This document shows, piece after piece, positions 48,386 to 60,151 of a DNA stretch of 64,000 nucleotides (within the stretch, counting starts at the first letter, position 1; every line of letters begins with the position of its first letter). Source of the DNA: Mycolicibacterium gilvum (GTDB lineage: Bacteria; Actinomycetota; Actinomycetes; Mycobacteriales; Mycobacteriaceae); contig NZ_UGQM01000001.1 of NCBI RefSeq assembly GCF_900454025.1, positions 1,302,001 through 1,366,000 of the forward strand, written 5' to 3'. The position numbers and the translations under genes are program-made. The notes beneath the pieces were generated by a model that saw only the letters and a list, made by a program, of their open reading frames with translations, searched no databases and was not told the origin of the DNA.

Positions 48386-49526
48386 CTTCGGACGTCGCGA
48401 CCCAGGCGGCGGCGATCCATCCCTGACCGACATCAACCGCACCGACCAGTTCCTCGATGCGTTGGCTGCTCAGCAGCAGCCCTTCGTGACCGACCGCGAC
48501 GACGTCGAGCTGGCCCAGTTGCTGGCCGGCTGGCGCGATGACATCCGCGAGACCCCGATGGGCCACGTGGTGACACCGTTGCAGGCAGAAGCGGCGCTGA
48601 ACCGTGTCACGCGGCCTGCCGCACCGCGGCGCCGGTTCTCGCTGGCGGTCGTGGGTTCGGCCGCGGCGGCGGTCCTGGCGATCGGCGGCTTCGGCGCCGT
48701 GGTCGCCGGATCGGGTCCCGGTGACGCTCTGTACGGCCTGCGCACGATGCTGTTCGGCGAGCAGGTGCAGATGCGCGACGACGCGGTGATCCTGGCCGCA
48801 CAGACCGAGATGCAGCAGGTGCAGCAGCTGATCGAGCAGGGCGACTGGCAGCAGGCGCAGGCCAAGCTCGAAGCCGTCACCACGACGGTCGCGACCGTCG
48901 ACGACGTGGCGCAGAAAGAAGAACTGATCGCGCAGTGGCAGGAGCTGACCGTCAAGGTCGAGGCTCAGGATCCGGTGGCGACGGTGCCTCCGGGCGCGCC
49001 GCTGCCCACGTTCCCGGAGCTGCCCGCCGCGGTGCTCGACCAGGCCACGACGTCGTCGGAGACGACGGCGGGCACGACCTCGGACACCACCGCGCCGTCC
49101 TCGGAGACCACCGCGCCCTCGTCGGAGACGACCGGACCTTCGTCGGAGACGACGACCGCACCGTCGGAGACGACCGGACCTGCGCCGACGACGACTGCTC
49201 CGACGTCTGCGCCGACCACCACGGCTCCGGCACCGTCGACCACACCCACCACGTCGGTGGGCCAGACACGGTCGTCCGCCGCGCCGTCGACGCCGCCGTC
49301 TTCGGCGCCGACGTCCACGACGGTGGTGCTGCAGTCGACGACCACGTCTGCGGCCGCGCCGACGACCTCAGCGGCACCGACCACGGCTGCGCCGACGACT
49401 CCGAGTGCTGTCGAGACGACGCCGACCGCTGTGCCGACGACGCCGGCGGTGGAAGAGGAGACTCCGCCGTCACCGGTGGCGCCTGTGACGACCACCACGC
49501 CGGTGCTGCCGCTGCCGGGGGAGTAG
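48378..49526 (+). CDS. rsdA: RsdA, anti-sigma-D factor
   Basis: This is a 382-residue membrane anti-sigma factor. Its cytosolic N-terminal SigD-binding part includes 'SLTDINRTDQFLDALAAQQQ' and 'LAQLLAGWRDDIRETPM'. A single transmembrane helix lies at ~94-113 and a coiled-coil-like extracytoplasmic segment at ~130-195. A long Thr/Ser/Pro tail with repeated 'APSSETT' follows. In M. tuberculosis RsdA is degraded by ClpXP through an N-terminal region to release SigD. The tail here is larger than in the ~300-residue M. tuberculosis protein. It is translationally coupled to sigD. Confidence 0.9.
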   Translation: MPDFGRRDPGGGDPSLTDINRTDQFLDALAAQQQPFVTDRDDVELAQLLAGWRDDIRETPMGHVVTPLQAEAALNRVTRPAAPRRRFSLAVVGSAAAAVLAIGGFGAVVAGSGPGDALYGLRTMLFGEQVQMRDDAVILAAQTEMQQVQQLIEQGDWQQAQAKLEAVTTTVATVDDVAQKEELIAQWQELTVKVEAQDPVATVPPGAPLPTFPELPAAVLDQATTSSETTAGTTSDTTAPSSETTAPSSETTGPSSETTTAPSETTGPAPTTTAPTSAPTTTAPAPSTTPTTSVGQTRSSAAPSTPPSSAPTSTTVVLQSTTTSAAAPTTSAAPTTAAPTTPSAVETTPTAVPTTPAVEEETPPSPVAPVTTTTPVLPLPGE

Positions 49527-49542
49527 AGCCGCAGTTCAGCTA

Positions 49543-51637
<2,095 letters not shown>

Positions 51638-51666
51638 GGTCTACGGGGCCAAACAGGGGAGTCAAC

Positions 51667-52815
51667 ATGCGAGACATGGTGGAAATCGGCATGGGCCGGA
51701 CCGCCCGTCGCACCTACGAACTCGGCGACATCAACATCGTCCCGTCGCGACGTACCAGGTCGTCGAAGGACGTGTCGACGGCGTGGCAGCTCGACGCCTA
51801 CCGCTTCGAGATCCCGGTGCTCGCGCATCCGACCGACGCGCTGGTGTCGGTCGAGTTCGCCATCGAGCTCGGCCGGCTCGGCGGACTCGGTGTCCTCAAT
51901 GGCGAGGGCCTGATCGGCCGGCACGCCGACGTCGAGGACAAGATCGCCCGTGTCGTCGAGGTCGCCGAGAAGGATCCCGACCCGGCGGCGGCCACCCGCT
52001 TGCTGCAGCAGCTGCATGCCGCCCCGCTGGACCCCGAGCTGCTCGGGGCCGCGGTCAGCCGCATCCGCGAGGCGGGTGTGACGACCGCGGTGCGGGTCAG
52101 CCCGCAGAACGCGCAGGCGCTGACGCCGACGCTGGTCGCGGCCGGCATCGACCTGCTGGTCATTCAGGGCACGATCATCTCGGCCGAACGCGTCGCCAAG
52201 GACCACGACGGCGAGGGCGAGCCGCTGAACCTGAAGACCTTCATCTCCGAACTCGACGTGCCCGTGGTGGCCGGCGGCGTGCTCGACCACCGCACCGCCC
52301 TGCACCTGATGCGCACGGGCGCGGCCGGCGTCATCGTCGGCTACGGGTCGACCTCCGGAGTCACGACGTCCGACGAGGTGCTCGGCATCAGCGTGCCGAT
52401 GGCCACCGCGATCGCCGACGCCGCCGCGGCCCGCCGCGAATACCTCGACGAGACCGGCGGACGGTATGTCCACGTCCTGGCCGACGGCGACATCCACACC
52501 TCGGGCGATCTGGCCAAGGCGATCGCGTGCGGCGCGGACGCCGTCGTGCTCGGCACCCCGCTGGCGATCTCCGCGGAAGCCCTTGGCGGAGGCTGGTTCT
52601 GGCCGGCCGCCGCCGCGCACCCGTCGCTGCCGCGCGGCTCCCTGCTGCAGGTGGTCGACGAGGAGCGGCCGTCCCTGGCGCAGGTGCTCAACGGTCCGTC
52701 GGACGACCCGTTCGGTTCGCTGAACCTCGTCGGCGGGCTGGCCCGGTCGATGGCCAAGGCCGGCTACTGCGATCTCAAGGAATTCCAGAAGGTCGGGCTC
52801 ACCGTCGGGTGCTGA
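51667..52815 (+). CDS. guaB3: GuaB3 family IMP dehydrogenase-related protein
   Basis: This 382-residue TIM-barrel protein of the IMPDH/GMP reductase superfamily lacks CBS domains. Where IMPDH has the cysteine loop, it has 'GYGSTSGVTTSDEVLGISVP', so the usual catalytic cysteine is not there. It retains 'VHVLADGDIHTSGDLAKAI' and the phosphate-binding region. GuaB3 is conserved behind guaB2 in actinobacteria; its activity in mycobacteria is not settled. It is probably co-transcribed with guaB2. Confidence 0.92.
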   Translation: MRDMVEIGMGRTARRTYELGDINIVPSRRTRSSKDVSTAWQLDAYRFEIPVLAHPTDALVSVEFAIELGRLGGLGVLNGEGLIGRHADVEDKIARVVEVAEKDPDPAAATRLLQQLHAAPLDPELLGAAVSRIREAGVTTAVRVSPQNAQALTPTLVAAGIDLLVIQGTIISAERVAKDHDGEGEPLNLKTFISELDVPVVAGGVLDHRTALHLMRTGAAGVIVGYGSTSGVTTSDEVLGISVPMATAIADAAAARREYLDETGGRYVHVLADGDIHTSGDLAKAIACGADAVVLGTPLAISAEALGGGWFWPAAAAHPSLPRGSLLQVVDEERPSLAQVLNGPSDDPFGSLNLVGGLARSMAKAGYCDLKEFQKVGLTVGC

Positions 52816-52819
52816 CGCG

Positions 52820-53410
52820 TCACTGCAGGCTGCGCAACGTCCTGGTCAGGTAGTCGGCGACGAGTTCGGACCTGCCGGTCGACTCGTCCGTCGTGACCAG
52901 CAGCGCATACAGGCCGAGCAGGAAGTAGATGGCGCTGTTCATCGGCGTCACGTCCGCCGCCGTCTCGCCGCGCTGCCGGGCGTGCTCGATCTGGGCGGCG
53001 ACGAGCACGACCACCGGGTGGTCGCCGCCATGTTCGGCCGGCGGCCGGGTGGGCGAGAAATGCAGCGCGAGAAAGTCTTTGAACAGCACGACGCCCAGTC
53101 GCCGCTCCAGTCCCAGCACCAGGTCGGCGGCTTCACGCAGAACCGCGCTGAGGTCGTGATGAGTCTTGGTGAACGTCGCGAAGCGCTTCGCGATGCGGTC
53201 CTCCTCGCGGCGCTCCAGCTCGAGGAGTACGTGCTCCTTGGTGGGGAAGTGGAAGAAGAAGGTGCCGTGGGCGACCCCGGCCGCGCCGACGATCGTGCTG
53301 ACATCGGCCTCGGCCATGCCGGCGCGTTTGAACTCGGCGATCGCGGCCCCCAGCAGTCTTTCCCTGGTCTGGAGGCGTTTCGCCTCGCGCGCCGTGATCC
53401 CGTCCGCCAC
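52820..53410 (-). CDS. TetR-family regulator convergent with guaB3, divergent from choD
   Basis: This 196-residue TetR protein has the helix-turn-helix 'ADVSTIVGAAGVAHGTFFFH' at ~36-55 and the following 'FPTKEHVLLELE'. It is divergent from choD with an 84-base gap that holds an inverted repeat (53466-53479). It is therefore the obvious candidate regulator of choD. Its effector is unknown. Confidence 0.88.
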   Translation of the reverse strand: MADGITAREAKRLQTRERLLGAAIAEFKRAGMAEADVSTIVGAAGVAHGTFFFHFPTKEHVLLELERREEDRIAKRFATFTKTHHDLSAVLREAADLVLGLERRLGVVLFKDFLALHFSPTRPPAEHGGDHPVVVLVAAQIEHARQRGETAADVTPMNSAIYFLLGLYALLVTTDESTGRSELVADYLTRTLRSLQ

Positions 53411-53465
53411 GCCATGACAGTAGACGAGAACCGAAAGCTGACATTAGGGTCGCCTCGCTGGCATG

Positions 53466-53479
53466 TTACCGACGGGTAA
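53466..53479. promoter_or_regulatory. Inverted repeat TTACC-N4-GGTAA upstream of choD
   Basis: A perfect 5-bp inverted repeat with 4-base spacer, 15 bases before the choD ATG and 55 bases before the TetR start. It is a probable regulator-binding site. Confidence 0.4.
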
Positions 53480-53494
53480 GTTCATACTGGTCAG

Positions 53495-55231
53495 ATGAGG
53501 CCTGACTACGACGTGCTGATCATCGGTTCGGGGTTCGGCGGCAGCGTCAGCGCGCTGCGACTGACCGAGAAGGGTTACCGCGTCGGCGTGCTGGAAGCGG
53601 GTCGCCGCTACGCCGACGACGAGTTCGCGAAGACCTCGTGGAACCTCCGCAAGTTCCTGTGGGCGCCGCAGTTCGGCATGTACGGCATTCAGCGCATCCA
53701 TCTGCTGCGCAACGTGATGATCCTGGCCGGCGCGGGTGTCGGTGGCGGATCTCTGAACTACGCCAACACGCTTTATGTTCCGCCGGAGCCGTTCTTCAAC
53801 GATCCGCAGTGGCGTGACATCACCGACTGGCGGGCCGAGTTGATGTCGCACTACGACCAGGCGCAGCGGATGCTGGGCGTGGTCACCAACCCGACCTTCA
53901 CCGACGCCGACCGCATCATGAAAGAGGTCGCCGACGACATGGGTGTCGGCGACACGTTCGTGCCGACGCCGGTTGGGGTGTTCTTCGGGCCCGACGGCGA
54001 GAAGACGCCCGGCAAGACCGTCGCCGACCCGTACTTCGGCGGTGCCGGTCCCGCCCGCACGGGGTGCATCGAGTGCGGGTCCTGCATGACAGGCTGCCGG
54101 TACGGCGCGAAGAACACCCTGGTGAAGAACTATCTGGGGTTGGCGGAGAAGGCCGGTGCCCGGGTGCACCCGCTGACCATGGTGACCGGGTTCGAGCAAC
54201 GGCCCGACGGTCTGTGGGAGGTGCACACCGCCCGCACCGGCAGCAAGGTGCGCCGGCGCCGCAAGACCTTCACCGCCGAGCACGTCATCCTGGCCGCCGG
54301 CACGTACGGCACCCAAAAGCTGCTGTTCAAGATGCGCGACCGCGGCAAGCTGCCCAAGCTCTCGGACAAGCTCGGTGTGCTGACACGCACGAACTCCGAG
54401 TCCATCGTCGGCGCCGGACGCTTGACCGTCGGTGACGACCTGAACCTGACCCACGGTGTGGCGATCACGTCATCGATCCACCCCACCGCCGACACCCATG
54501 TCGAGCCGGTGCGCTACGGCAAGGGTTCCAACGCGATGGGTCTGCTGCAGACGCTGATGACCGACGGCACCGGCCCCGAGGGCACCGACGTGCCGCGGTG
54601 GCGGCAGCTGCTCGACACCGCGCGCCACGATCGCAAGGGCACGCTGCGGCTGCTCAACCCGCGGCGCTGGAGCGAGCGCACGATGATCGCGCTCGTCATG
54701 CAGCACCTCGACAACTCGATCACGACCTACACCCGCAAGACGAAGTTCGGGTTCCGCATGCTCGACAGCAAGCAGGGCCACGGTGAGCCCAACCCGAGCT
54801 GGATCCCGGCCGGCAACGAGGTGACCCGGCGCATCGCCGAGAAGATCGACGGCGTCGCGGGCGGCACCTGGGGAGAACTGTTCAACATTCCGCTCACCGC
54901 GCACTTCCTCGGCGGCGCGGCGATCGCCGACTCCCCGGAGCGCGGTGTCATCGACCCGTACCAGCGGGTGTGGAACTACCCGACGCTGTCGGTGATGGAC
55001 GGCGCCGCGGTCTCGGCGAACCTCGGGGTGAACCCGTCGCTGTCGATCACCGCGCAGGCCGAGCGCGCCGCGGCGCTGTGGCCGAACAAGGGTGAGGAGG
55101 ATCTGCGGCCCGAGCAGGGGCAGCCCTACCGGCGGCTGTCGCCGATCGAGCCGAAGAATCCGGTGGTGCCCGGGGACGCTCCGGCTGCGTTGCGGCGGAT
55201 CCCGATCGAACCGGTGAATTCGGCCGGCTAG
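53495..55231 (+). CDS. choD: ChoD, GMC-type FAD oxidoreductase (putative cholesterol oxidase)
   Basis: This 578-residue protein has the FAD dinucleotide motif 'LIIGSGFGGSVSALRL' at the N-terminus and GMC-type domains. It ends in 'GAAVSANLGVNPSLSITAQA'. A four-cysteine cluster, Cys191-x2-Cys194-x2-Cys197-x3-Cys201 in 'CIECGSCMTGCRYGAKNT', resembles a [4Fe-4S] ligand set and is not part of classical secreted cholesterol oxidases. M. tuberculosis ChoD affects virulence, but its role in cholesterol breakdown is disputed. The last 4 bases overlap the convergent histidine kinase gene. Confidence 0.9.
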   Translation: MRPDYDVLIIGSGFGGSVSALRLTEKGYRVGVLEAGRRYADDEFAKTSWNLRKFLWAPQFGMYGIQRIHLLRNVMILAGAGVGGGSLNYANTLYVPPEPFFNDPQWRDITDWRAELMSHYDQAQRMLGVVTNPTFTDADRIMKEVADDMGVGDTFVPTPVGVFFGPDGEKTPGKTVADPYFGGAGPARTGCIECGSCMTGCRYGAKNTLVKNYLGLAEKAGARVHPLTMVTGFEQRPDGLWEVHTARTGSKVRRRRKTFTAEHVILAAGTYGTQKLLFKMRDRGKLPKLSDKLGVLTRTNSESIVGAGRLTVGDDLNLTHGVAITSSIHPTADTHVEPVRYGKGSNAMGLLQTLMTDGTGPEGTDVPRWRQLLDTARHDRKGTLRLLNPRRWSERTMIALVMQHLDNSITTYTRKTKFGFRMLDSKQGHGEPNPSWIPAGNEVTRRIAEKIDGVAGGTWGELFNIPLTAHFLGGAAIADSPERGVIDPYQRVWNYPTLSVMDGAAVSANLGVNPSLSITAQAERAAALWPNKGEEDLRPEQGQPYRRLSPIEPKNPVVPGDAPAALRRIPIEPVNSAG

Positions 55232-57417
55232 CTTTTCTGCGCCCCGCCGGCGATCAGGCACCACAACTCGCGCCCGCTGACGATCACCTCGGCGCCGTCC
55301 AATGCGGTCGGTGGCGTGCCGGTGTCGGTGAGATCGATGACCACGCTGATCTCCACCTCGCCGTCGGCCCCGGTGACCACGATGCGCGCCGAGGTCGACG
55401 CGCGGTCGAGGACCTCGGTGACCGGGGTGACCAGCGCGGAGATCTGCTCGTCATCGAGCTCTGGAAGCGTGCCGGACACGTCGATGGCGACGTCCACGCG
55501 TCGTCCTTCGGCCGCGTCGATCAGGGGACGGATCCGCTGCATCAGCGGGTGGTCGAAGGTGCTCGCCTGGTCGAAAAGCGCGCGCAGACGCCGGCATTCG
55601 GCCCGGGCCCGCAATTGCATCGCGGTGTCGATCTTCTCGCCTCGGGTCAGGGCTTCGAGCAACGGCACGACGCTGGCGACGATGGTGGCGTAGCGGCGTT
55701 GGTATTCGGAACGCAACGCCTGCGAGACCCGGTCGCGGGTCAGCAGACGCTGCCGGGCCGCGTTCTCCGTCTCCACCGCCGTGGCCGCGTCGCGCATCAA
55801 ACCGTTGAACACCAACGCGAACAGTTGGACTCCGAGGATGCTCGCGGTGCCGAAGCCGATGTTGACGAGAATGGCGGACGACGGGTCTCGGATCACGAGC
55901 ACGAGGCTGTTGCACACCCAATAGCCGATTACCAGCGCGGCGCCGGTGCGGGTCGGCAGCGCGAGCATCAGCGGCAGCACGCACCAGCCGATCGCGCCCT
56001 GGGCCCAGTGCGGGTAGCCGAGCAGTTGGTCGGCGGGCAGCAAGGCGGGTTGGGCGATCGCGACGACCAGGGCCGCCAGCATCGCCGGCCATGCGAATAG
56101 CCAACGCTGCCAGATGATTCCGGGAACCGCGGCGAGGGAGGTCAGCGTCGCGAGGATCCCGAGGACCGCCTCGGACGCCGGCACGGTGATCGCGAGGTTC
56201 ACCAGTGAATAGGCGGTCAGCGCGAGTCCGTAGCGGATCCGGGTGCGGTCGATGAGCCGGTCGGGATCGACCGCCGGTGGTGTTATCGCCGGGGGTGCGG
56301 ACGGCACCCACGACAGTTCGACGACGGTGCCGGCTCCGGGCGAGGAGGTGATGTGTGCGTCACCGCCGGCGCGGGCCATCCGGCCGATGATCGAGTCGTC
56401 GACGCCGTGGCCGGTGCGCGGGTGGCCCAGATCGAATCCGATACCGTCATCGGCGAGCCGCACGCACGTCTCGGTCACCGTGATCCGCAGCAGCTCGGCG
56501 CGCGCATGGCGGTCCACATTGTTCATCGCCTCTCGGGCGGCGGCGATCACCGGGTTCGCGGTCGCGCCGGCCACCCACAGGCGCTCCCGACCGTCGAACT
56601 CCACCGGCGTGGACAGGTGAGCGGTGCAGTCCCGCAGCGCCGCAACGAGTTCGACGCGCGGCGGTGGCGCCTCCCAGCTGCCGGCGCGAAGCAGGTGGAG
56701 GTCGCGGCGGGCCTGGGCGGCCATCCGTTCGGGCGGCAGGGAGACACCCTGGCCGACCATCATCAGCGTGGAGGCGGCCGTGTCGTGGAGCAGGGCGAGT
56801 TGCTCGCGTTCGTAGTCACGCACCGCGTCGGTGACCCGTTCGGCGACTTCGGCTTCCGCGCGTTCCCGGCGCGCCTGATCGATCGCGCCGGCGACGCGCA
56901 ACAGCATGAAGCGGATGATCGATGCGGTGCCGCACTGGACGGCGAAGTAGTACAGCGCCATCACCGAGAGCACGTTCTCCCACCCGATCACGCTGGCGGC
57001 GCCGGCGGCGTAGGCCGCGGCGATGCCGACCGCCATCGGCACGCAGGCAGCCACGCGCACCGCCACCGAGAAGCTGATGACGGCGGTACCGGCGATCGCC
57101 TGCGGGGCGGTGTTGAAGGTGTGGAAGTCCGTGACGGGCACGAGCAGCGGAACCGCCAGACAGACGGCGAGGACGAGTCCGTAGTCGACGGCGAGCAGCG
57201 CGGTGGCGCGCGACCGGGTCGACAACCGGTACAGAGACCACACCGCGAGCACCGCCAGCAGCCACCTGCCGGCCGGCAGCGCCGTCGACAGCGGATCGGC
57301 GAGCGCGATCAGCGACACCCCGAGGTTGATGGTGGAGCGCATCAGCAGCCCGACGTCGGCGGCCCGGGTCATGAGTTGATGCCGGGCCGCGGGCCCGCCG
57401 GTGCCGTTCGTCGCCAC
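55228..57417 (-). CDS. Two-module membrane histidine kinase
   Basis: This is a 729-residue protein with duplicated architecture. Module 1 has about five membrane helices (~25-165) and a dimerisation/phosphoacceptor helix with His211 in 'LALLHDTAASTL' (NarL-type HisKA_3). Its HATPase has N-box 'AREAMNNVDRHA' (293-304), 'ADDGIGFD' (322-329) and 'GHGVDDSIIGRMARAGG'. Module 2 has a second set of about five helices (~397-540), a helical segment 'YQRRYATIVASVVPLLEAL' without the His-Asp pair, and a C-terminal ATPase-like domain lacking N and G boxes. It is divergent from its likely partner response regulator. Confidence 0.85.
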   Translation of the reverse strand: MATNGTGGPAARHQLMTRAADVGLLMRSTINLGVSLIALADPLSTALPAGRWLLAVLAVWSLYRLSTRSRATALLAVDYGLVLAVCLAVPLLVPVTDFHTFNTAPQAIAGTAVISFSVAVRVAACVPMAVGIAAAYAAGAASVIGWENVLSVMALYYFAVQCGTASIIRFMLLRVAGAIDQARRERAEAEVAERVTDAVRDYEREQLALLHDTAASTLMMVGQGVSLPPERMAAQARRDLHLLRAGSWEAPPPRVELVAALRDCTAHLSTPVEFDGRERLWVAGATANPVIAAAREAMNNVDRHARAELLRITVTETCVRLADDGIGFDLGHPRTGHGVDDSIIGRMARAGGDAHITSSPGAGTVVELSWVPSAPPAITPPAVDPDRLIDRTRIRYGLALTAYSLVNLAITVPASEAVLGILATLTSLAAVPGIIWQRWLFAWPAMLAALVVAIAQPALLPADQLLGYPHWAQGAIGWCVLPLMLALPTRTGAALVIGYWVCNSLVLVIRDPSSAILVNIGFGTASILGVQLFALVFNGLMRDAATAVETENAARQRLLTRDRVSQALRSEYQRRYATIVASVVPLLEALTRGEKIDTAMQLRARAECRRLRALFDQASTFDHPLMQRIRPLIDAAEGRRVDVAIDVSGTLPELDDEQISALVTPVTEVLDRASTSARIVVTGADGEVEISVVIDLTDTGTPPTALDGAEVIVSGRELWCLIAGGAQKS

Positions 57418-57723
57418 AACCCTCCCCAGCGAAGTCGACGCTTCGTCGGCGAACGGCGCCCGCGCGAAGAGCTCAGTGCATCGATACGTTAGTCGGCGCG
57501 CGGCGTCGGGGCGTCGACCGGCGTTGTCAGTCGAACGTATGAATTCCGCGAGATTGCCGTGTCCGCCCGGTCGGGAGTCGCTCGCGGTCAGCGATGGTGA
57601 CGCGATGACACTTTCGCAACTCCACGGAGCTTTTCTGTCGCGCCTCGGTCAGGGCTGAGATTAAATACCGACTGGGGTGCGGGTTTTTGCCCGCTGGAAC
57701 GTAGGTGGGGGAGGTACGGGGGG

Positions 57724-58404
57724 ATGTCCCGCGAGGATGACACGCGGCGGCCGGTGCGAATCGCGATCATCGACGATCACGACGTCGTGCACGCGGGGAT
57801 ACAGGCGTGGTGCGCCGAAGCGGATCCACCGATCGATCTGGCGGACAGCTTCCAGCGCCCGGACGAATACTTCGCCAAGTATCCCGACGCGGCCGACGAC
57901 GTCGACGTCGTGCTGCTCGATCTGCAGATCGAGGGCAACCGGCCCGACTTCGACGCGCTGTCGAAACTGGCGGCGTCGGGACGGCGCGTGATCGTCTATT
58001 CGCACATCACCGCCGACGAGGTGATCCTGACCTGCCTGGAGCTGGGGGCGGTGACCTACCTGGTCAAGTCCGAGGGCAAACGCCATCTGATCGAAGCGGT
58101 CCACTCCGCGCACACGTCCACGCCGTATGTCGGGCCGCGCATGGGCAAGGCGATGCTCAACGACAGCACGATGGGGCGCATCAAACTGACCGACCGCGAG
58201 AAGCAGGTCCTGATCGCGTGGTTCCAGACCGAGAGCAAGGACCTCGTCGCCGAGCGCCTGTTCATCGCCCCGACCACCGTGCGGACCCATCTGCAGCGGG
58301 CGCGCGCGAAGTACGCGGGTGTCGGCCGCCCGGCGTCGACGAAATCGGCGTTGCTCGCGCGCGCGATCGAGGACGGAATCCTGAGCTTGAAGGATCTCTA
58401 CTAG
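57724..58404 (+). CDS. NarL/FixJ-family response regulator
   Basis: This 226-residue regulator has an N-terminal receiver domain with Asp17-Asp18, phosphoacceptor Asp66 ('VVLLDLQIEG') and the conserved Lys in 'TYLVKSEGK'. The C-terminal LuxR-type DNA-binding domain has 'LTDREKQVLIAWFQTESKD' and 'LFIAPTTVRTHLQRARAKY'. The start is ATG 57724 behind GGGGGAGG. It is divergent from the histidine kinase. The 306-base gap between them has no gene; a weak TAAATA -10-like site occurs near 57663. Confidence 0.92.
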   Translation: MSREDDTRRPVRIAIIDDHDVVHAGIQAWCAEADPPIDLADSFQRPDEYFAKYPDAADDVDVVLLDLQIEGNRPDFDALSKLAASGRRVIVYSHITADEVILTCLELGAVTYLVKSEGKRHLIEAVHSAHTSTPYVGPRMGKAMLNDSTMGRIKLTDREKQVLIAWFQTESKDLVAERLFIAPTTVRTHLQRARAKYAGVGRPASTKSALLARAIEDGILSLKDLY

Positions 58405-58582
58405 ACAAGTCGTTCGTTCGACCGACAGACAGTGGTGAAGCGCGGCAAATAGCATGTGCAGTGCTCGGGGGAGCCGATGTGGTCGCCGGTAGCGTTGCAG
58501 TGTGGTCGGTGGCCAGGGGGTTCGCCGAATCGCCGCGCGCTCCGGCGATCACGTCGCCCCGGAAGCTCACTAGACTGACCCG

Positions 58583-60151
58583 GTGGAATCTGCTCATCCC
58601 CGCCCCGTGTTGATCGTCGACTTCGGCGCGCAGTACGCCCAGCTCATCGCCCGGCGTGTGCGCGAGGCCCGGGTCTTCTCGGAGGTCATCCCGCACACCG
58701 CGAGCATCGAGGAGATCAAAGCCCGCGACCCGCGGGCCGTCGTCCTCTCCGGTGGCCCGTCCAGCGTCTACGCCGACGGCGCCCCGCAACTGGACCCCGC
58801 GCTGTTCGACCTCGACATCCCGGTGTTCGGAATCTGCTACGGGTTCCAGGCGATGGCGCAGGCGCTGGGCGGCACCGTCGCCCGCACCGGAACCAGCGAG
58901 TACGGCCGTACCGAGCTGAAAGTCGCTGGCGGAGAACTTCATTCGGACCTGCCGGAGGTCCAGCCGGTGTGGATGAGCCACGGCGACGCGGTGACGGAGG
59001 CCCCGTCGGGGTTCGAGGTCGTCGCCACCAGCGTCGGCGCACCCGTCGCGGCGTTCGAGAACCGCGCCCGTCGACTGGCCGGTGTGCAATATCACCCCGA
59101 GGTGATGCACAGCCCCCACGGTCAGCAGGTCCTCAGCCGCTTCCTGCACGAATTCGCCGGTATCGATGCGGCCTGGACGCCGGCCAACATCGCCGAGGCG
59201 TTGGTCGAGCAGGTGCGCAACCAGATCGGCGACGGGCGCGCCATCTGCGGTCTGTCCGGCGGTGTGGACTCGGCGGTGGCGGCCGCGCTGGTGCAGCGTG
59301 CCATCGGCGACCGGCTCACCTGCGTGTTCGTCGACCACGGCCTGCTGCGGGCGGGTGAACGGGCACAGGTTCAGCGCGATTTCGTCGCGGCGACCGGCGC
59401 GAATCTGGTCACCGTCGACGTCGCCGACCGCTTCCTGGAAGCCCTGTCGGGGGTTACCAATCCCGAGGGCAAGCGCAAGATCATCGGGCGCGAGTTCATC
59501 CGCGCGTTCGAGGGCGCGGTGCGTGACACGGTGGAGCGCTCGGACGGCTCGGATGTGCCCGTGGAGTTCCTGGTCCAGGGCACCCTCTATCCCGACGTGG
59601 TGGAGTCGGGCGGCGGGTCCGGCACCGCGAACATCAAGAGCCACCACAATGTCGGAGGCCTTCCCGACGACCTGAAGTTCGCCCTCGTGGAACCGTTGCG
59701 GCTGCTGTTCAAGGACGAGGTGCGCGCCGTCGGTCGGGAACTCGGTCTGCCCGAGGAAATCGTTGCGCGCCAACCCTTCCCGGGTCCGGGACTGGGCATC
59801 AGGATCATCGGCGAAGTCACCTCGGACCGGCTCGACACGCTGCGGCGCGCGGACGTCATCGCCCGCGAGGAACTCACCGCTGCCGGGTTGGACCACCAGA
59901 TCTGGCAGTGCCCGGTGGTTCTGCTGGCCGATGTCCGCTCGGTCGGAGTGCAGGGCGACGGGCGCACCTACGGCCATCCGATCGTGCTCCGACCGGTGTC
60001 GAGCGAGGACGCGATGACGGCGGACTGGACGCGGGTGCCTTACGAAGTGCTGGAACGGATCTCGACCCGGATCACCAACGAGGTGCCCGAGGTGAATCGG
60101 GTGGTGCTCGACATCACCAGCAAGCCGCCGGGCACCATCGAATGGGAGTGA
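58583..60151 (+). CDS. guaA: GMP synthase (glutamine-hydrolysing)
   Basis: This 522-residue enzyme aminates XMP to GMP. The N-terminal class I glutaminase has its nucleophile in '[14 protein letters not shown]' and His/Glu in '[11 protein letters not shown]'. The ATP pyrophosphatase domain has the P-loop '[14 protein letters not shown]'. The C-terminal dimerisation domain ends '[13 protein letters not shown]'. It abuts the convergent MerR gene with no gap. Together with guaB2 and guaB3 it completes the guanine branch in this region. Confidence 0.97.
   Translation: MESAHPRPVLIVDFGAQYAQLIARRVREARVFSEVIPHTASIEEIKARDPRAVVLSGGPSSVYADGAPQLDPALFDLDIPVFGICYGFQAMAQALGGTVARTGTSEYGRTELKVAGGELHSDLPEVQPVWMSHGDAVTEAPSGFEVVATSVGAPVAAFENRARRLAGVQYHPEVMHSPHGQQVLSRFLHEFAGIDAAWTPANIAEALVEQVRNQIGDGRAICGLSGGVDSAVAAALVQRAIGDRLTCVFVDHGLLRAGERAQVQRDFVAATGANLVTVDVADRFLEALSGVTNPEGKRKIIGREFIRAFEGAVRDTVERSDGSDVPVEFLVQGTLYPDVVESGGGSGTANIKSHHNVGGLPDDLKFALVEPLRLLFKDEVRAVGRELGLPEEIVARQPFPGPGLGIRIIGEVTSDRLDTLRRADVIAREELTAAGLDHQIWQCPVVLLADVRSVGVQGDGRTYGHPIVLRPVSSEDAMTADWTRVPYEVLERISTRITNEVPEVNRVVLDITSKPPGTIEWE

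Noticed and set aside
49060..49460. Repeats in rsdA as a CRISPR or tandem DNA repeat
   Set aside because: They are imperfect in-frame Thr/Ser codon repeats within a coding sequence, with no regular spacers.
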